This document shows positions 54,162 to 62,508 of a DNA stretch of 64,000 nucleotides, in pieces. Numbering within the stretch: position 1 is the stretch's first letter; every line of letters begins with the position of its first letter. The DNA is from CAIKZZ01 sp035524495 (GTDB lineage Bacteria; Pseudomonadota; Gammaproteobacteria; Steroidobacterales; Steroidobacteraceae). The notes under the pieces were generated by a model. The model was not told the DNA's origin. It did not search any database and saw nothing but the letters and a program-made list of their open reading frames with translations. The position numbers and the translations under genes are program-made. The stretch is from contig DATKOR010000051.1 in the NCBI GenBank assembly GCA_035524495.1, forward strand, positions 49,931 to 113,930, written 5' to 3'.

Positions 54162-55645
54162 CGGACGCCGAGCACGCGCAGGATGAAGAGCAGCCCCGCG
54201 CCGAACAACGCCGCGCCGAGCGCGACGCACACCGGCAGCGTCAGCACCCAGGCGAGCAGGATGTTGCGCACCGTCTCGCGCTGGATGCCGGAGCCGTTCG
54301 CGACCATGGTGCCGGCGATGCCGGACGAAAGGATGTGCGTCGTGCTGACCGGGAGCCCCAGCACGTCCGCGGCCTCGATCGTGCCGAAGGCGACGAGCTC
54401 CGCGCTCGCGCCCTGGGCGTAGGTCAGGTGCGCCTTGCCGATCTTCTCGCCCACGGTGACGACGATGCGCTTCCAGCCGATCATCGTGCCGAAGCCGAGT
54501 GCCAGTGCGACCGCGACCTTGACCCACAGCGGAATGAAGTTCGTGACCTTGCGCAGCGATTTCTGGTAGTCGGCGGCGCGCGCCGCATCGACCCCGGCCG
54601 GCAGGTCCTTCGCCTTGATCAGGCGGGCGAGCGTCTCGCCGACGAGGTAGAGGTCGAGGCGCAGCGCCGTGCGGTCGGGCGCGGCGATGCGGCCGAGATC
54701 GTCGACGCCCGCGAGCCGCTCGGCGACCCGCGTGTTGGCCTCGGCGAGCGCCGCGACGGTGGCCGGCGTGCGCTTCCCGTGGCGCAGGTACTGCGTCAGC
54801 TCCTTGTGGACGGCGGCGGCGTCGAGGCGCGCGGCGCCCGCGGGCGCCGGGTCGAGCAGCCGCGAGAACGAGCCGGCGTCGGCCGACAGCCGGTGCAGCG
54901 CGTCGGCCGGGGTCGCGAGGTCGAGCGCGTAGACCGCCGGTACGATGCCGACCAGGATCAGCACGATAAGCCCCATGCCCTTCTGGCCGTCGTTGGAGCC
55001 GTGCGCGAAGCTGACGCCGGTGCAGGTCAGCACGAGCAGGCCACGGATCCACCACGGCGGGGGTTTCGCGCCGTCGGGTGCGGCGTAGAGCTCGGGCCGG
55101 CGCAGGACCGCCTTGGCGGCGAGCAACACGAGCGCCGCCGCCACGAACCCGATCAGCGGCGACACCACGAGCGCCTTGACGGTGTCGGCGACCTTGGCCC
55201 AGTTGACGCCGTCGCCGAAGGCGCTGTCGGGGCTGAGCACCGAGTTCATCAGCCCGACGCCGACGATCGATCCGATCAGCGTGTGCGAGCTCGATGCCGG
55301 AAGCCCGAGATACCAGGTGCCGAGGTTCCAGATGATCGCCGAGAGCAAGAGCGCGAACACCATCGCGAAGCCGGCGCCGGAGCCGACGTTGATCACGAGC
55401 TCGACCGGCAGGAGCGCGACGATGCCGAAGGCGACCGCACCGGAGGACGTCAGCACGCCGATCAGGTTCCAGGCGCCCGACCACACGACCGCCTGGGCCG
55501 GCTTCAGCGAGTGCGTGTAGATCACCGTCGCGACGGCGTTGGCGGTGTCGTGAAAGCCGTTGACGAACTCGAAGCTGAGCGCGAGCGCCAGCGCGAGTGC
55601 GAGCAATACGGCCGTGGGCAGGTCAATTCCTAGGCTACTGAGCAC
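54158..55645 (-). CDS. pit: PiT-family inorganic phosphate transporter
   Basis: A 495-residue low-affinity phosphate permease (PiT family). The two inverted signature repeats are FVNGFHDTANAVATVIYT near residues 25-42 and FAHGSNDGQKGMG near 230. LPASSSHTLIGSIVG and LPVSTTHILSSGIAG are the paired P-loop segments. A hydrophilic central loop of about 130 residues (about 265-385) splits the two halves. It imports phosphate or metal-phosphate with protons. GTG 55645 follows AAGAGGGCC; the upstream frame has no membrane sequence. Confidence 0.93.
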   Translation of the reverse strand: MLSSLGIDLPTAVLLALALALALSFEFVNGFHDTANAVATVIYTHSLKPAQAVVWSGAWNLIGVLTSSGAVAFGIVALLPVELVINVGSGAGFAMVFALLLSAIIWNLGTWYLGLPASSSHTLIGSIVGVGLMNSVLSPDSAFGDGVNWAKVADTVKALVVSPLIGFVAAALVLLAAKAVLRRPELYAAPDGAKPPPWWIRGLLVLTCTGVSFAHGSNDGQKGMGLIVLILVGIVPAVYALDLATPADALHRLSADAGSFSRLLDPAPAGAARLDAAAVHKELTQYLRHGKRTPATVAALAEANTRVAERLAGVDDLGRIAAPDRTALRLDLYLVGETLARLIKAKDLPAGVDAARAADYQKSLRKVTNFIPLWVKVAVALALGFGTMIGWKRIVVTVGEKIGKAHLTYAQGASAELVAFGTIEAADVLGLPVSTTHILSSGIAGTMVANGSGIQRETVRNILLAWVLTLPVCVALGAALFGAGLLFILRVLGVR

Positions 55646-55736
55646 GTGGGGCCCTCTTGGTATCGTTCGGGGCTGCGGCGAGGCTAGGGCCCGAATGTGA
55701 CGCTCTCGTGTCAGTGCGCGCGCGTACACTGCCGCG

Positions 55737-56261
55737 ATGGGCGAGCAGCGCTTCGAGCTGACGCGCGCCGAGCGGGCGAGCTACTTCGCGCCGACGGCGA
55801 TCTGCGCCTATCTGACGGCGCTGTGCGTCGCGCTGATCGCGACCTCGGCGTTCCTGCGCCGGATGCCGGGCGCGATCGCGCTGACCGCGGTCGGCATCCT
55901 CGGCGGCGCGTTCGCCGGCGGACTCGGACTCGCGCTCTACGTGCTGCAGCAGCGGGACCGCCGCTACGCGACGCACGCGACCGGCCACGCTGCGGAGGCC
56001 AACTACGCGGCCGTGGAGGCGGCGATGCGCGGCGCCGGATGGGAGGTCACCGCTGCGGTGCCCGGCGCGCGGCTCGAGGCGCGCACGAAGGGCTCGATGA
56101 TGCTGGCCGGCGAGCGCATCGCGGTGCGGTTCGAGGGCACGCGCGTGTGGGTCGCGAGCATCTGCGATCCGGGCGTCGGCTTCTCGCTGCCGGGCCGGCG
56201 GCGCTGCGAGCGGCATCGCGCGCTGGTGCTCGCGGCCGTCGGGGTCGCGACCGTGCCCTAG
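55737..56261 (+). CDS. Hypothetical membrane protein with two transmembrane helices
   Basis: A 174-residue protein of unrecognised family. Two hydrophobic helices lie at about residues 18-39 and 47-70, separated by a short Arg-containing turn. A cytoplasmic or periplasmic C-terminal domain (about 75-174) begins with an Arg-rich segment and contains HAAEANYAAVEAAMRGAGWEV. Codon use and GC level match the neighbours. It is divergent from pit and upstream of the UrcA gene with 107 bases between. No function can be assigned. Confidence 0.7.
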   Translation: MGEQRFELTRAERASYFAPTAICAYLTALCVALIATSAFLRRMPGAIALTAVGILGGAFAGGLGLALYVLQQRDRRYATHATGHAAEANYAAVEAAMRGAGWEVTAAVPGARLEARTKGSMMLAGERIAVRFEGTRVWVASICDPGVGFSLPGRRRCERHRALVLAAVGVATVP

Positions 56262-56368
56262 CCACGCGCCGTCGCAGTCGGACTGCAGGAAGTACCGATT
56301 TCACCGCGAAATGGGCGGTGCTTAATGTCGCGGAAGCGTTCTGCTGCTCGCCAAGGAGAGGAGTGACC

Positions 56369-56782
56369 ATGCGCGCACCGATCCGCACATCCCGTCTCGT
56401 GACCCTCGCGCTGGCTGCCGCCGGCACCGCGATCGCCTGCGGGGCCCGCGCCGCCGAGCCCCTGACCGAAGTCATCGTCGAGGCCCCCAAGGTCGTGCAC
56501 ACGAGCCAGAAGGTCCCGCCGCTCGGCGCCGGAGTCGACATCGCCTCGGTGCGCTACCGCGTCAGCTACGCCGACCTCGACATCTCGACGCCGGCCGGTG
56601 CTAAGACGCTCGAGCAGCGCATCGACGATGCGGCGAAGAAGGCCTGCGCCCAGCTGTTGGCCGCGGCGCCGATCGGATCGACGCCGGTCGCGAGCGACCC
56701 GCCGTGCGAGAAGACGGCCGTGGCCGGCGCGATGAAGCAGGCCAACGCGGCGATTGCCGCGGCGACGAAGGCACGCAAGTAA
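56369..56782 (+). CDS. UrcA-family exported protein
   Basis: A 137-residue secreted protein with a signal peptide cleaved near ARAAEP (about residue 28). The core, SVRYRVSYADLDISTPAGAKTLEQRIDDAAKKAC (quoted in parts: VSYADLDIST, AGAKTLEQRI, AAKKAC), is the mark of the UrcA family of alphaproteobacteria and Steroidobacter-like gammaproteobacteria. Two more cysteines (the AAKKAC and PPCEKTA regions) may form a disulfide. The role is unknown. A strong AAGGAGAGG site precedes the ATG. A perfect hairpin lies after the stop. Confidence 0.83.
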   Translation: MRAPIRTSRLVTLALAAAGTAIACGARAAEPLTEVIVEAPKVVHTSQKVPPLGAGVDIASVRYRVSYADLDISTPAGAKTLEQRIDDAAKKACAQLLAAAPIGSTPVASDPPCEKTAVAGAMKQANAAIAAATKARK

Positions 56783-56828
56783 CGCCGCGGACGCGGCGGT
56801 CCGGCGACGGGGGCCGCCCGGGGAGGCA

Positions 56829-56856
56829 GCGCCGGCGCGGGTGACCGCGCCGGCGC
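56829..56856 (+). terminator. Perfect 12-base hairpin after the UrcA gene
   Basis: GCGCCGGCGCGG (56829-56840) pairs perfectly with CCGCGCCGGCGC (56845-56856) around the loop GTGA. It is very stable and located 47 bases after the urcA-family stop and 110 bases before the J-protein gene. It lacks a T-run; it could end transcription with Rho help or protect the mRNA 3' end. Confidence 0.55.
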
Positions 56857-56966
56857 CGGGGCCGCTACACTGCGTGAGCGGAACGCGGGGCGCGCCCGGG
56901 CCTTGAAAACCCGGCGCCGGCCCGCACTCTGGTGCTGCAGTCTCCCGGCGAGGCCTCCCCGCGCCC

Positions 56967-57926
56967 ATGGAATTTCGCGACTACTACAAGGTGCTCGGCG
57001 TCGCGCGCAGTGCAAGCGCGGACGAGGTCAAGCGCGCCTACCGCAAGCTCGCACGCAAGTACCATCCGGACGTCAGCAAGGAGAAGAACGCCGAGGCGCG
57101 CTTCAAGGAGGTCCAGGAGGCCTACGAGGTGCTCAAGGACCCGCAGAAGCGCGCGGCGTACGACCAGCTCGGCGCCGACTACAAGAGCGGCCAGCAGTTC
57201 AGGCCGCCCCCGGACTGGGGGTCGAACTTCGAGTTTCGCACCCATCGCGCCGGGCGCCAGGCCGGCGCCGATGCCGGCTTCAGCGATTTCTTCTCGAACC
57301 TGTTCGGCGCGCAGAGCCCCTTCGGCGACTTCGAGGCGCCGGGAGCGCGCATGCGCGGCCGCGGCGATGACCGGCGCGCGCGCCTCGAGATCACGCTCGA
57401 GGAGGCGTTTCGCGGCGGCAGTCGCGAGCTGACGCTGCAGCACCCGGAGCTGTCGGGCGACGGCCACGTGGCGCTCAAGGAGCGCACGCTGCGCGTGCAG
57501 ATCCCGGCCGGCATCACCCAGGGGCAGGTGATCCGGCTCGGCGGCCAGGGCGAGGCCGGCGCCGGCGGCGCGCGCGCCGGCGACCTGCTGCTCGAGGTCG
57601 GCATCGCCCCGCACCGCCTGTACCGGCTCGAAGGGCGCGACGTGACGCTCGAGCTGCCGGTCGCGCCGTGGGAGGCCGCGCTCGGCGCGACCGTGTCGAC
57701 GCCGACGCTCGGCGGGCCGGTCGATCTGCGCATCCCGGCCGGCGCGCGCGCCGGCCAGCGGCTGCGGCTGCGCGGACGGGGCTTGCCCGGCGACCCGGCC
57801 GGCGACCAGTACGTGGTGCTCAAGGTCGTGCTGCCGCCGGCCGAAACGCCGCGGGCCCGCGAGCTCTACGAGACGCTGAAGCGCGAGCTGCCGTTCGATC
57901 CGCGCGCCGAGTTCGTCGGCCGGTGA
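56967..57926 (+). CDS. cbpA: CbpA-like J-domain co-chaperone
   Basis: A 319-residue DnaJ homologue of class B. The J-domain (residues 4-70) has the HPD motif at 33-35. A Gly/Phe-containing linker (about 75-130) follows, then the two C-terminal substrate-binding beta domains with RLEITLEEAFRGGSRELTL and VQIPAGITQGQVIRLGGQG. The zinc-finger of DnaJ is absent, matching CbpA. It stimulates DnaK ATPase. No CbpM-like partner gene is next to it. The ATG follows a weak GGAATTT-free leader, so start choice relies on the family N-terminus MEFRDYYKVLGV. Confidence 0.92.
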   Translation: MEFRDYYKVLGVARSASADEVKRAYRKLARKYHPDVSKEKNAEARFKEVQEAYEVLKDPQKRAAYDQLGADYKSGQQFRPPPDWGSNFEFRTHRAGRQAGADAGFSDFFSNLFGAQSPFGDFEAPGARMRGRGDDRRARLEITLEEAFRGGSRELTLQHPELSGDGHVALKERTLRVQIPAGITQGQVIRLGGQGEAGAGGARAGDLLLEVGIAPHRLYRLEGRDVTLELPVAPWEAALGATVSTPTLGGPVDLRIPAGARAGQRLRLRGRGLPGDPAGDQYVVLKVVLPPAETPRARELYETLKRELPFDPRAEFVGR

Positions 57927-57939
57927 GCGCCGCGCGGCG

Positions 57940-58980
57940 CTAGGAGACCGCGACGCCGAGCAGCCGGCCGATCAGGAATGTCGCGCCGCCGGCGAGCGCG
58001 CCGATCGCCGCCATCCTGAGCCCCCCGAGCCACGCACCGCGGCCCGTGAACAGGCTGAGCAGCATGCCGATTCCGAACAGCGCCGTGAGCGTGATCGCTG
58101 CCGCCGCGATCGTGCCGGTCTTCAGGGCCGCGCCCGCGAGGAACGGGACCAGCGGCAGCGTCGCGCCGAGCGCGAACGACACGAACGAAAAGCTCGCTGC
58201 GCCCCACGGCGAGCCGAGGTCGTTGGGGTTGAGGCCCAGTTCCTCGCGCGCCAGCGCATCGAGCGCGTGCGCCGGGTCCTTGATCAGGGTCTGCGCGAGC
58301 GTGCGCGCCTGCGCGACGTCCATGCCGCGCGCCGCGTAGATCAGCGCGAGCTCCTCGGCCTCTTCCTCGGGATACTCGGCGAGTTCCTCGCGCTCGAGGC
58401 CGATCTGGTACTCGTACATCTCGCGCTGCGAACGCACCGAGACGTACTCGCCCGCGGCCATCGATAGTGCGCCGGCCAGCAGGCCGGCGATGCCGCTCGT
58501 CAGCACGTAACGGGCGTCGACGCCGGCGCCGGCGACGCCGAGTATCAGGCTCGCGTTCGACAGCAGCCCGTCGTTGACGCCGAACACGGCCGCACGCAGG
58601 TTGCCGCCGCCGAAGCCTCGATGGCGGCGACCGACCTCGTCGACGGTCGTCGGCATCGCGTGCCCGGGTGCCGGCGGGTTGTAGACCGAGAGGCCGCGGA
58701 GCTTCAGCGCGATCAGCGCGCTGCGCGTGCGCCGCGGCCCGAGTAAGTCGGTCAGCGCCGCGACGAGCCGCGCCCGGAGCGTCGGCGCGAACGCAGGCTC
58801 CGCGCGGAGGTGGCGCGCCCAGGTGCCCGCCTGTTCGTCGGCTGCGTCCGCGAGCGCGAGGAACAGCTGCTGCTTCGGCGGGTCGGGTTCGACCGCCGCG
58901 AGCCGCCGGTACAGCCACGCCGATTCACGCTCGTGAAACCAGCTGTCGCGGGCGCCGGATTCAGTGGTTCCGCCGCTCAT
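57940..58980 (-). CDS. Ferritin-like/VIT1-CCC1 fusion, probable Fe/Mn transporter
   Basis: A 346-residue fusion. Residues about 10-110 form a ferritin-like helical segment (WFHERESAWLYRRLAAVEP and DEQAGTWARHL, with Glu/His pairs able to bind iron). Residues about 125-346 are a VIT1/CCC1 membrane domain with GVNDGLLSNASLILGVAGAG, GALSMAAGEYVSVRSQREM and about five transmembrane helices. MbfA of rhizobia has this layout and exports iron. The start ATG lies inside the end of the receiver gene (20-base overlap), suggesting co-expression with it and perhaps with fixLJ. Confidence 0.88.
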   Translation of the reverse strand: MSGGTTESGARDSWFHERESAWLYRRLAAVEPDPPKQQLFLALADAADEQAGTWARHLRAEPAFAPTLRARLVAALTDLLGPRRTRSALIALKLRGLSVYNPPAPGHAMPTTVDEVGRRHRGFGGGNLRAAVFGVNDGLLSNASLILGVAGAGVDARYVLTSGIAGLLAGALSMAAGEYVSVRSQREMYEYQIGLEREELAEYPEEEAEELALIYAARGMDVAQARTLAQTLIKDPAHALDALAREELGLNPNDLGSPWGAASFSFVSFALGATLPLVPFLAGAALKTGTIAAAAITLTALFGIGMLLSLFTGRGAWLGGLRMAAIGALAGGATFLIGRLLGVAVS

Positions 58981-59371
58981 CGTCGTCGAGTATCGCGGCC
59001 ACCCGGGTCAGGAGCGCGCGGTCGATGTGCGGCTTCTCCATGTAGTCGAGCGCCCCGGCGCGCATCGCCGCGACGGCGGAGCCGACGTCGTCGTCGTTCG
59101 CGAGCACGATCGTCGGGATCGAGATTCCGCGCGCCTTGATCGCCTGCAGCAGCGCGGGCGCCGCCATGTCGGGCAGCCGGCTCTCGACGATCAGGCACGC
59201 CGGCACGCCGCGCGCGAGCCGCGCCAGGAGCTCACGCGCGGTCGGGTAGCCCTCGACGCTCGCGCCGAGCGGTGCGAGCAGCGTCGCGATGCTCTGCCGC
59301 GCGGCGGGATCGGGATCGACGACGCAGACGACGGCGGCGCTGGAGACGGGATCCACGGGTAGGCTGGTCAT
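58961..59371 (-). CDS. Degenerate single-domain response regulator
   Basis: A 136-residue receiver-only protein related to the FixJ receiver encoded upstream. Aligning with it, the phospho-acceptor Asp is replaced by Glu63 (CLIVESRLPDM), the switch Thr by Ala91 (IVLANDDDV), and the second acidic residue of the metal pair by Pro20 (VVDPDP). Lys113 is retained in MEKPH. It probably cannot be phosphorylated normally and may mimic a fixed state. ATG 59371 is chosen because the receiver fold begins there; a longer frame to 59443 is possible. It overlaps the VIT gene by 20 bases. Confidence 0.82.
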   Translation of the reverse strand: MTSLPVDPVSSAAVVCVVDPDPAARQSIATLLAPLGASVEGYPTARELLARLARGVPACLIVESRLPDMAAPALLQAIKARGISIPTIVLANDDDVGSAVAAMRAGALDYMEKPHIDRALLTRVAAILDDDERRNH

Positions 59372-59476
59372 GGGCAACACGACGACGGTCGGGCAGTACG
59401 CCCGCGGGTCCGGTGCGCGCCAGTATCGGTGCCGGTGCAGCACGCCTATATCCGTGAATTTACCTAGGACGGTCGG

Positions 59477-60094
59477 CTAGGCGGCGCGGCCCGCCTCGAT
59501 GACCATGCGGACTAGGTGCGCCAGCGAGGAGGCGCCCATCTTTTCCATAACGCGGGCGCGGTGGATCTCGACGGTGCGCTGGCTGACGTTGAGATCGCCG
59601 GCGATCACCTTGTTCGCCTTGCCCTGGGTCACGAGGTCGAGTACCTCGCGCTCGCGCGGCGTCAGCTGCTGCATCCGCCGGCGGATGGCGTCGCGCTCCT
59701 TGAGTCCCGCGCGGTTGTCGCGGTCCTTCTCGAGCGCCTGGTTGATGCGGTCAATCAGGTCCTGGTCGCGGAACGGCTTCTGGATGAAGTCGACCGCACC
59801 GTGCTGCATCGCCTCGACCGCCATCGGCACGTCGCCGTGGCCGGTGATGAAGACGATGGGAATGATCGCGTGGATCTCGTTCAGCCGCTGCTGCAGCTCG
59901 AGCCCGCTCATGCCGGGCATTCGGATGTCGAGCACCAGGCAGCCGGCGCGGTCGGCGTCGAAGTTGTCGAGGAATTCCTGGGCCGCCGCGAACGTCTCGA
60001 CCGGCAGGCCGACCGACTTCAGCAGCAGCCGCAGTGAAGTGCGGACGGCGTCGTCATCGTCGACGACGAACACGGTGGCGGGTTTTTCCTTCAT
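59477..60094 (-). CDS. fixJ: FixJ-family response regulator
   Basis: A 205-residue FixJ-type regulator. The receiver has the acidic pair Asp12-Asp13, phospho-acceptor Asp56 in CLVLDIRMPGMSG, Thr in FITGHGD and Lys in IQKPF. A LuxR-type helix-turn-helix lies at about 140-200 (LTPREREVLDLVTQGKANKVIA, SQRTVEIHRARVMEKM). It should be phosphorylated by the FixL-like kinase encoded just upstream; the ATG follows the fixL stop after one base. FixJ proteins activate fixK and microaerobic genes such as cbb3 oxidase. Target promoters are not identifiable here. Confidence 0.92.
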   Translation of the reverse strand: MKEKPATVFVVDDDDAVRTSLRLLLKSVGLPVETFAAAQEFLDNFDADRAGCLVLDIRMPGMSGLELQQRLNEIHAIIPIVFITGHGDVPMAVEAMQHGAVDFIQKPFRDQDLIDRINQALEKDRDNRAGLKERDAIRRRMQQLTPREREVLDLVTQGKANKVIAGDLNVSQRTVEIHRARVMEKMGASSLAHLVRMVIEAGRAA

Positions 60095-60095
60095 T

Positions 60096-62009
60096 TCAGG
60101 CTCCAGGCAGCGGGGGCAGGGTGAAATAGAAGGTCGTACCGCCCCCCGGTGTCGGTCGATGCCCCAGTTTGCCGCGATGCGCGCGAATAATCGAGCGCGA
60201 GATCGCGAGCCCGAGGCCGGTGCCAGCGGCCTTGGTCGTGTAGAAGGGATTGAAGAGGTGCACCGCGACCTCCGGGGGAATGCCTCCGGCACGATCGACG
60301 ACCGCGACTTCGACCGCCTCCGGGCCGACGCTGCTCGTGACCAGGATCTCGCGCGGCGCTCCCGGCGCCTCGAGCGTCGCATCGATCGCGTTGCGCACCA
60401 GGTTCAGCAGCACCTGCTGGATCTGCACCGGATCGGCCGCGACCGGCGGCACCTGCGCCGCGAGCGCCATGGTCAGGCGCACGTCGTTGACGCGTGCGTC
60501 GGGCTCGGCGAGCACGCGCAGGTCCTCGATCAGGCGGTTGAGGTCGATGGTCTCGGCGTGCGTCGTGCGGTTCTTGACGAACCCGCGCAGGCGCCGGATC
60601 ACCTCGCCGGCGCGCAGCGCCTGATTGGTGATCTGGACCAGCGCCTCGCGCACGTCCGCCGGATCCGCGCCGCCCGGCGCATCGACCATTCGCACCGCGG
60701 CCTGCGCATAGGTCGCGATCGCGGTCAGCGGCTGGTTGATCTCGTGCGCGAGCCCGGTCGCCATCTCGCCCATCGTCGACAGCCGGCCGACGTGCGTCAG
60801 GCGCTCCTGGCCCTGGCGCAGCTCGTCCTCGGCGAGCTTGCGCTCGGTGATGTCGTGAAGCGTGCCGGTGATCACCAGCGACTCGCCGTCGGCGCTCGGC
60901 TGGATCTGCGCGAGCGTGTGCACCTCACGGGTTGTGCCGTCGGGGCGCACGACGCGAAACTCGATGTCGCAGCGGCCGCTGTCGTTGAGCGCCCGCCGCC
61001 ACTCGCGCATGCAGCGCTCGCGGTCGTCCGGGTGCACGCACGTCACCGGGAAGTCCCCAAGCGCGACCGGCCCTTCCGCCGGGTTGCGGCCGAGGATGCT
61101 GTACATCTGCTCGGACCAGAACGTGCCGCCGGCCGGCAGGTGGATCTCGTAGTTGCCGAGCCGCGCAATCGCCTGCGCGGCGCGCAGCAGACCTTCGCTG
61201 CGGGTCAGCGCCTGCTCGGCGCGGCGGCGCTCGGTGATGTCCTCGCCCGAGCTCAGGAGCCCGACCACCTGGCCGAGCTCGTCCCTCACCGGCGTCGCGC
61301 GCCACGCGATCAGCTTCAGCGCGCCGCCGTGGCTCTGAATGTGGTCCTCGTAGTAGCGGGGCGGCTCGCCGCCGCCGGCAAGCGCCGCCGCCAGCTGCGC
61401 GCGCGCCGCCTCGCGCTGGCGCTCGGGCAGGCACTGTTCGAACCAGTCCCGGCCGAGCAGCTCGGTCTCGGTGTAGCCGAGGATCTCGCAGCCCTTGCGG
61501 TTGATCAGCGCGATGCGCCCGCCGTTGTCGATCGCGACCAGCATCACCTGCGCGAGATCGAGGTAGCTCTGGGCGCGATCGCGCTCGCGCCGCAGCGCGT
61601 CGACCGCGGCCTTGCGCTCGGTGATGTCGTGGATGAAGCCGATGAAGCGCGGCGGGGAGGAGCCCGGCACCTCGCCGACCGCGAGCGAGGCCGGGAACAC
61701 GGTGCCGTCCCGGCGGCGCGCGATGACGTCGCGGCCGATGCCGATGATCCGTGCCTGGCCGCTGCGCATATAGGCCTGCATGTAGCCGTCATGCGCGGCG
61801 CGGTACGGCTCCGGCATCAGGATGTTGACGTTCTCGCCGACGACCTCGGTGGCGCTGTAGCCGAACAGGCGCTCGGCCGCGCGATTGAAGGTGCTGATCA
61901 CGCCGCGGTGGTCGATGACGATGACGCCGTCGACGGCGGCGTCGAGCAGCGCGCGCAGCTCGTTCTCGGGGCGCGCCGCGGGCGGGACGGGATGGTCGGC
62001 AGTGTCCAC
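60096..62009 (-). CDS. fixL: FixL-like oxygen-sensing histidine kinase
   Basis: A 637-residue soluble sensor kinase with three PAS domains (about 15-130, 140-265 and 270-395), then HisKA with GLAHEINQPLTAI (His422) and a HATPase with TGLGLAISRSII. The first PAS matches the heme PAS of FixL: NILMPEPYRAAHDGY carries His73 and RIIGIGRDV carries Arg93. They are 20 residues apart, as are the proximal heme His200 and gating Arg220 of Bradyrhizobium FixL. Oxygen release would activate the kinase. No membrane helix is present. The start is GTG. It lies one base from fixJ and downstream of cbb3 assembly genes on the same strand. Confidence 0.91.
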   Translation of the reverse strand: MDTADHPVPPAARPENELRALLDAAVDGVIVIDHRGVISTFNRAAERLFGYSATEVVGENVNILMPEPYRAAHDGYMQAYMRSGQARIIGIGRDVIARRRDGTVFPASLAVGEVPGSSPPRFIGFIHDITERKAAVDALRRERDRAQSYLDLAQVMLVAIDNGGRIALINRKGCEILGYTETELLGRDWFEQCLPERQREAARAQLAAALAGGGEPPRYYEDHIQSHGGALKLIAWRATPVRDELGQVVGLLSSGEDITERRRAEQALTRSEGLLRAAQAIARLGNYEIHLPAGGTFWSEQMYSILGRNPAEGPVALGDFPVTCVHPDDRERCMREWRRALNDSGRCDIEFRVVRPDGTTREVHTLAQIQPSADGESLVITGTLHDITERKLAEDELRQGQERLTHVGRLSTMGEMATGLAHEINQPLTAIATYAQAAVRMVDAPGGADPADVREALVQITNQALRAGEVIRRLRGFVKNRTTHAETIDLNRLIEDLRVLAEPDARVNDVRLTMALAAQVPPVAADPVQIQQVLLNLVRNAIDATLEAPGAPREILVTSSVGPEAVEVAVVDRAGGIPPEVAVHLFNPFYTTKAAGTGLGLAISRSIIRAHRGKLGHRPTPGGGTTFYFTLPPLPGA

Positions 62010-62094
62010 GGGCGCGGGTCTGTTCCGGTGCCTGGGCTGTGCGGCCCGCGCGGCGTGTGAGGCGCGCGCGGACCGCGGCGCCTAGCGGCGTTGG

Positions 62095-62430
62095 TTAGTA
62101 GTCGTCGCGGTCGCGATAGTCGTCGTCCGCGTCCTCGTCATCCTCGTCTTCGTCCCAGTCGTCGTCCTCGTCCTCGTCCCAATCTTCCTCGTCCTCGTCG
62201 AATTCCTCGTCCTCGTCCTCGTCGCCGGATCCGGACCAGCCCTCGGGCTCCTCGGTCGGCTCGAGGTCCATCTCCGCCCATGTGTCGAGGTCGAGCTCCT
62301 CGATGTCGCCATCGAGGTGCTGGATCTCGACGAGCTCCTGGTCCTCGTCGACCGACAGTACCTGGAAGGACTCGTCTTCCTCGAGGTCCCGGTACCACTT
62401 GCCCTTGACGGGTTCGTACTCTCTGCCCAC
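62095..62430 (-). CDS. DUF6763-like protein with an extreme acidic tail
   Basis: A protein of about 111 residues. The N-terminal part has KGKWYRDLEEDESFQVLSV, VEIQHLDGDIEELDLDTWAEM and LEPTEEPEGW, which resembles a small gammaproteobacterial family (DUF6763) of unknown role. The last 42 or so residues are nearly all Asp and Glu with a few Trp and Tyr. The DNA of this tail is a near-repeat of GTCCTCGTC on the plus strand. GTG 62430 is preferred because GAGGATCC lies upstream; TTG 62451 would add seven residues. Possibly a nucleic-acid mimic or metal-binding tail. Confidence 0.75.
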   Translation of the reverse strand: MGREYEPVKGKWYRDLEEDESFQVLSVDEDQELVEIQHLDGDIEELDLDTWAEMDLEPTEEPEGWSGSGDEDEDEEFDEDEEDWDEDEDDDWDEDEDDEDADDDYRDRDDY

Positions 62431-62508
62431 TGCAGGGATCCTCGACCGCAATTGTGTAATGCGCCCGTGCCGATGCGCGCGCGGTGCGGCTGGCGAGCGT
62501 CAGGCAGT

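Noticed and set aside
52892..55633. A 913-residue plus-strand frame across the MBL gene and pit
   Set aside because: Out of frame with the MBL gene and antisense to pit; no recognisable features.
62095..62240. A CRISPR-like or microsatellite array suggested by repeated GTCCTCGTC
   Set aside because: The repeats are codons for the Asp/Glu tail of an open reading frame, with no spacers.
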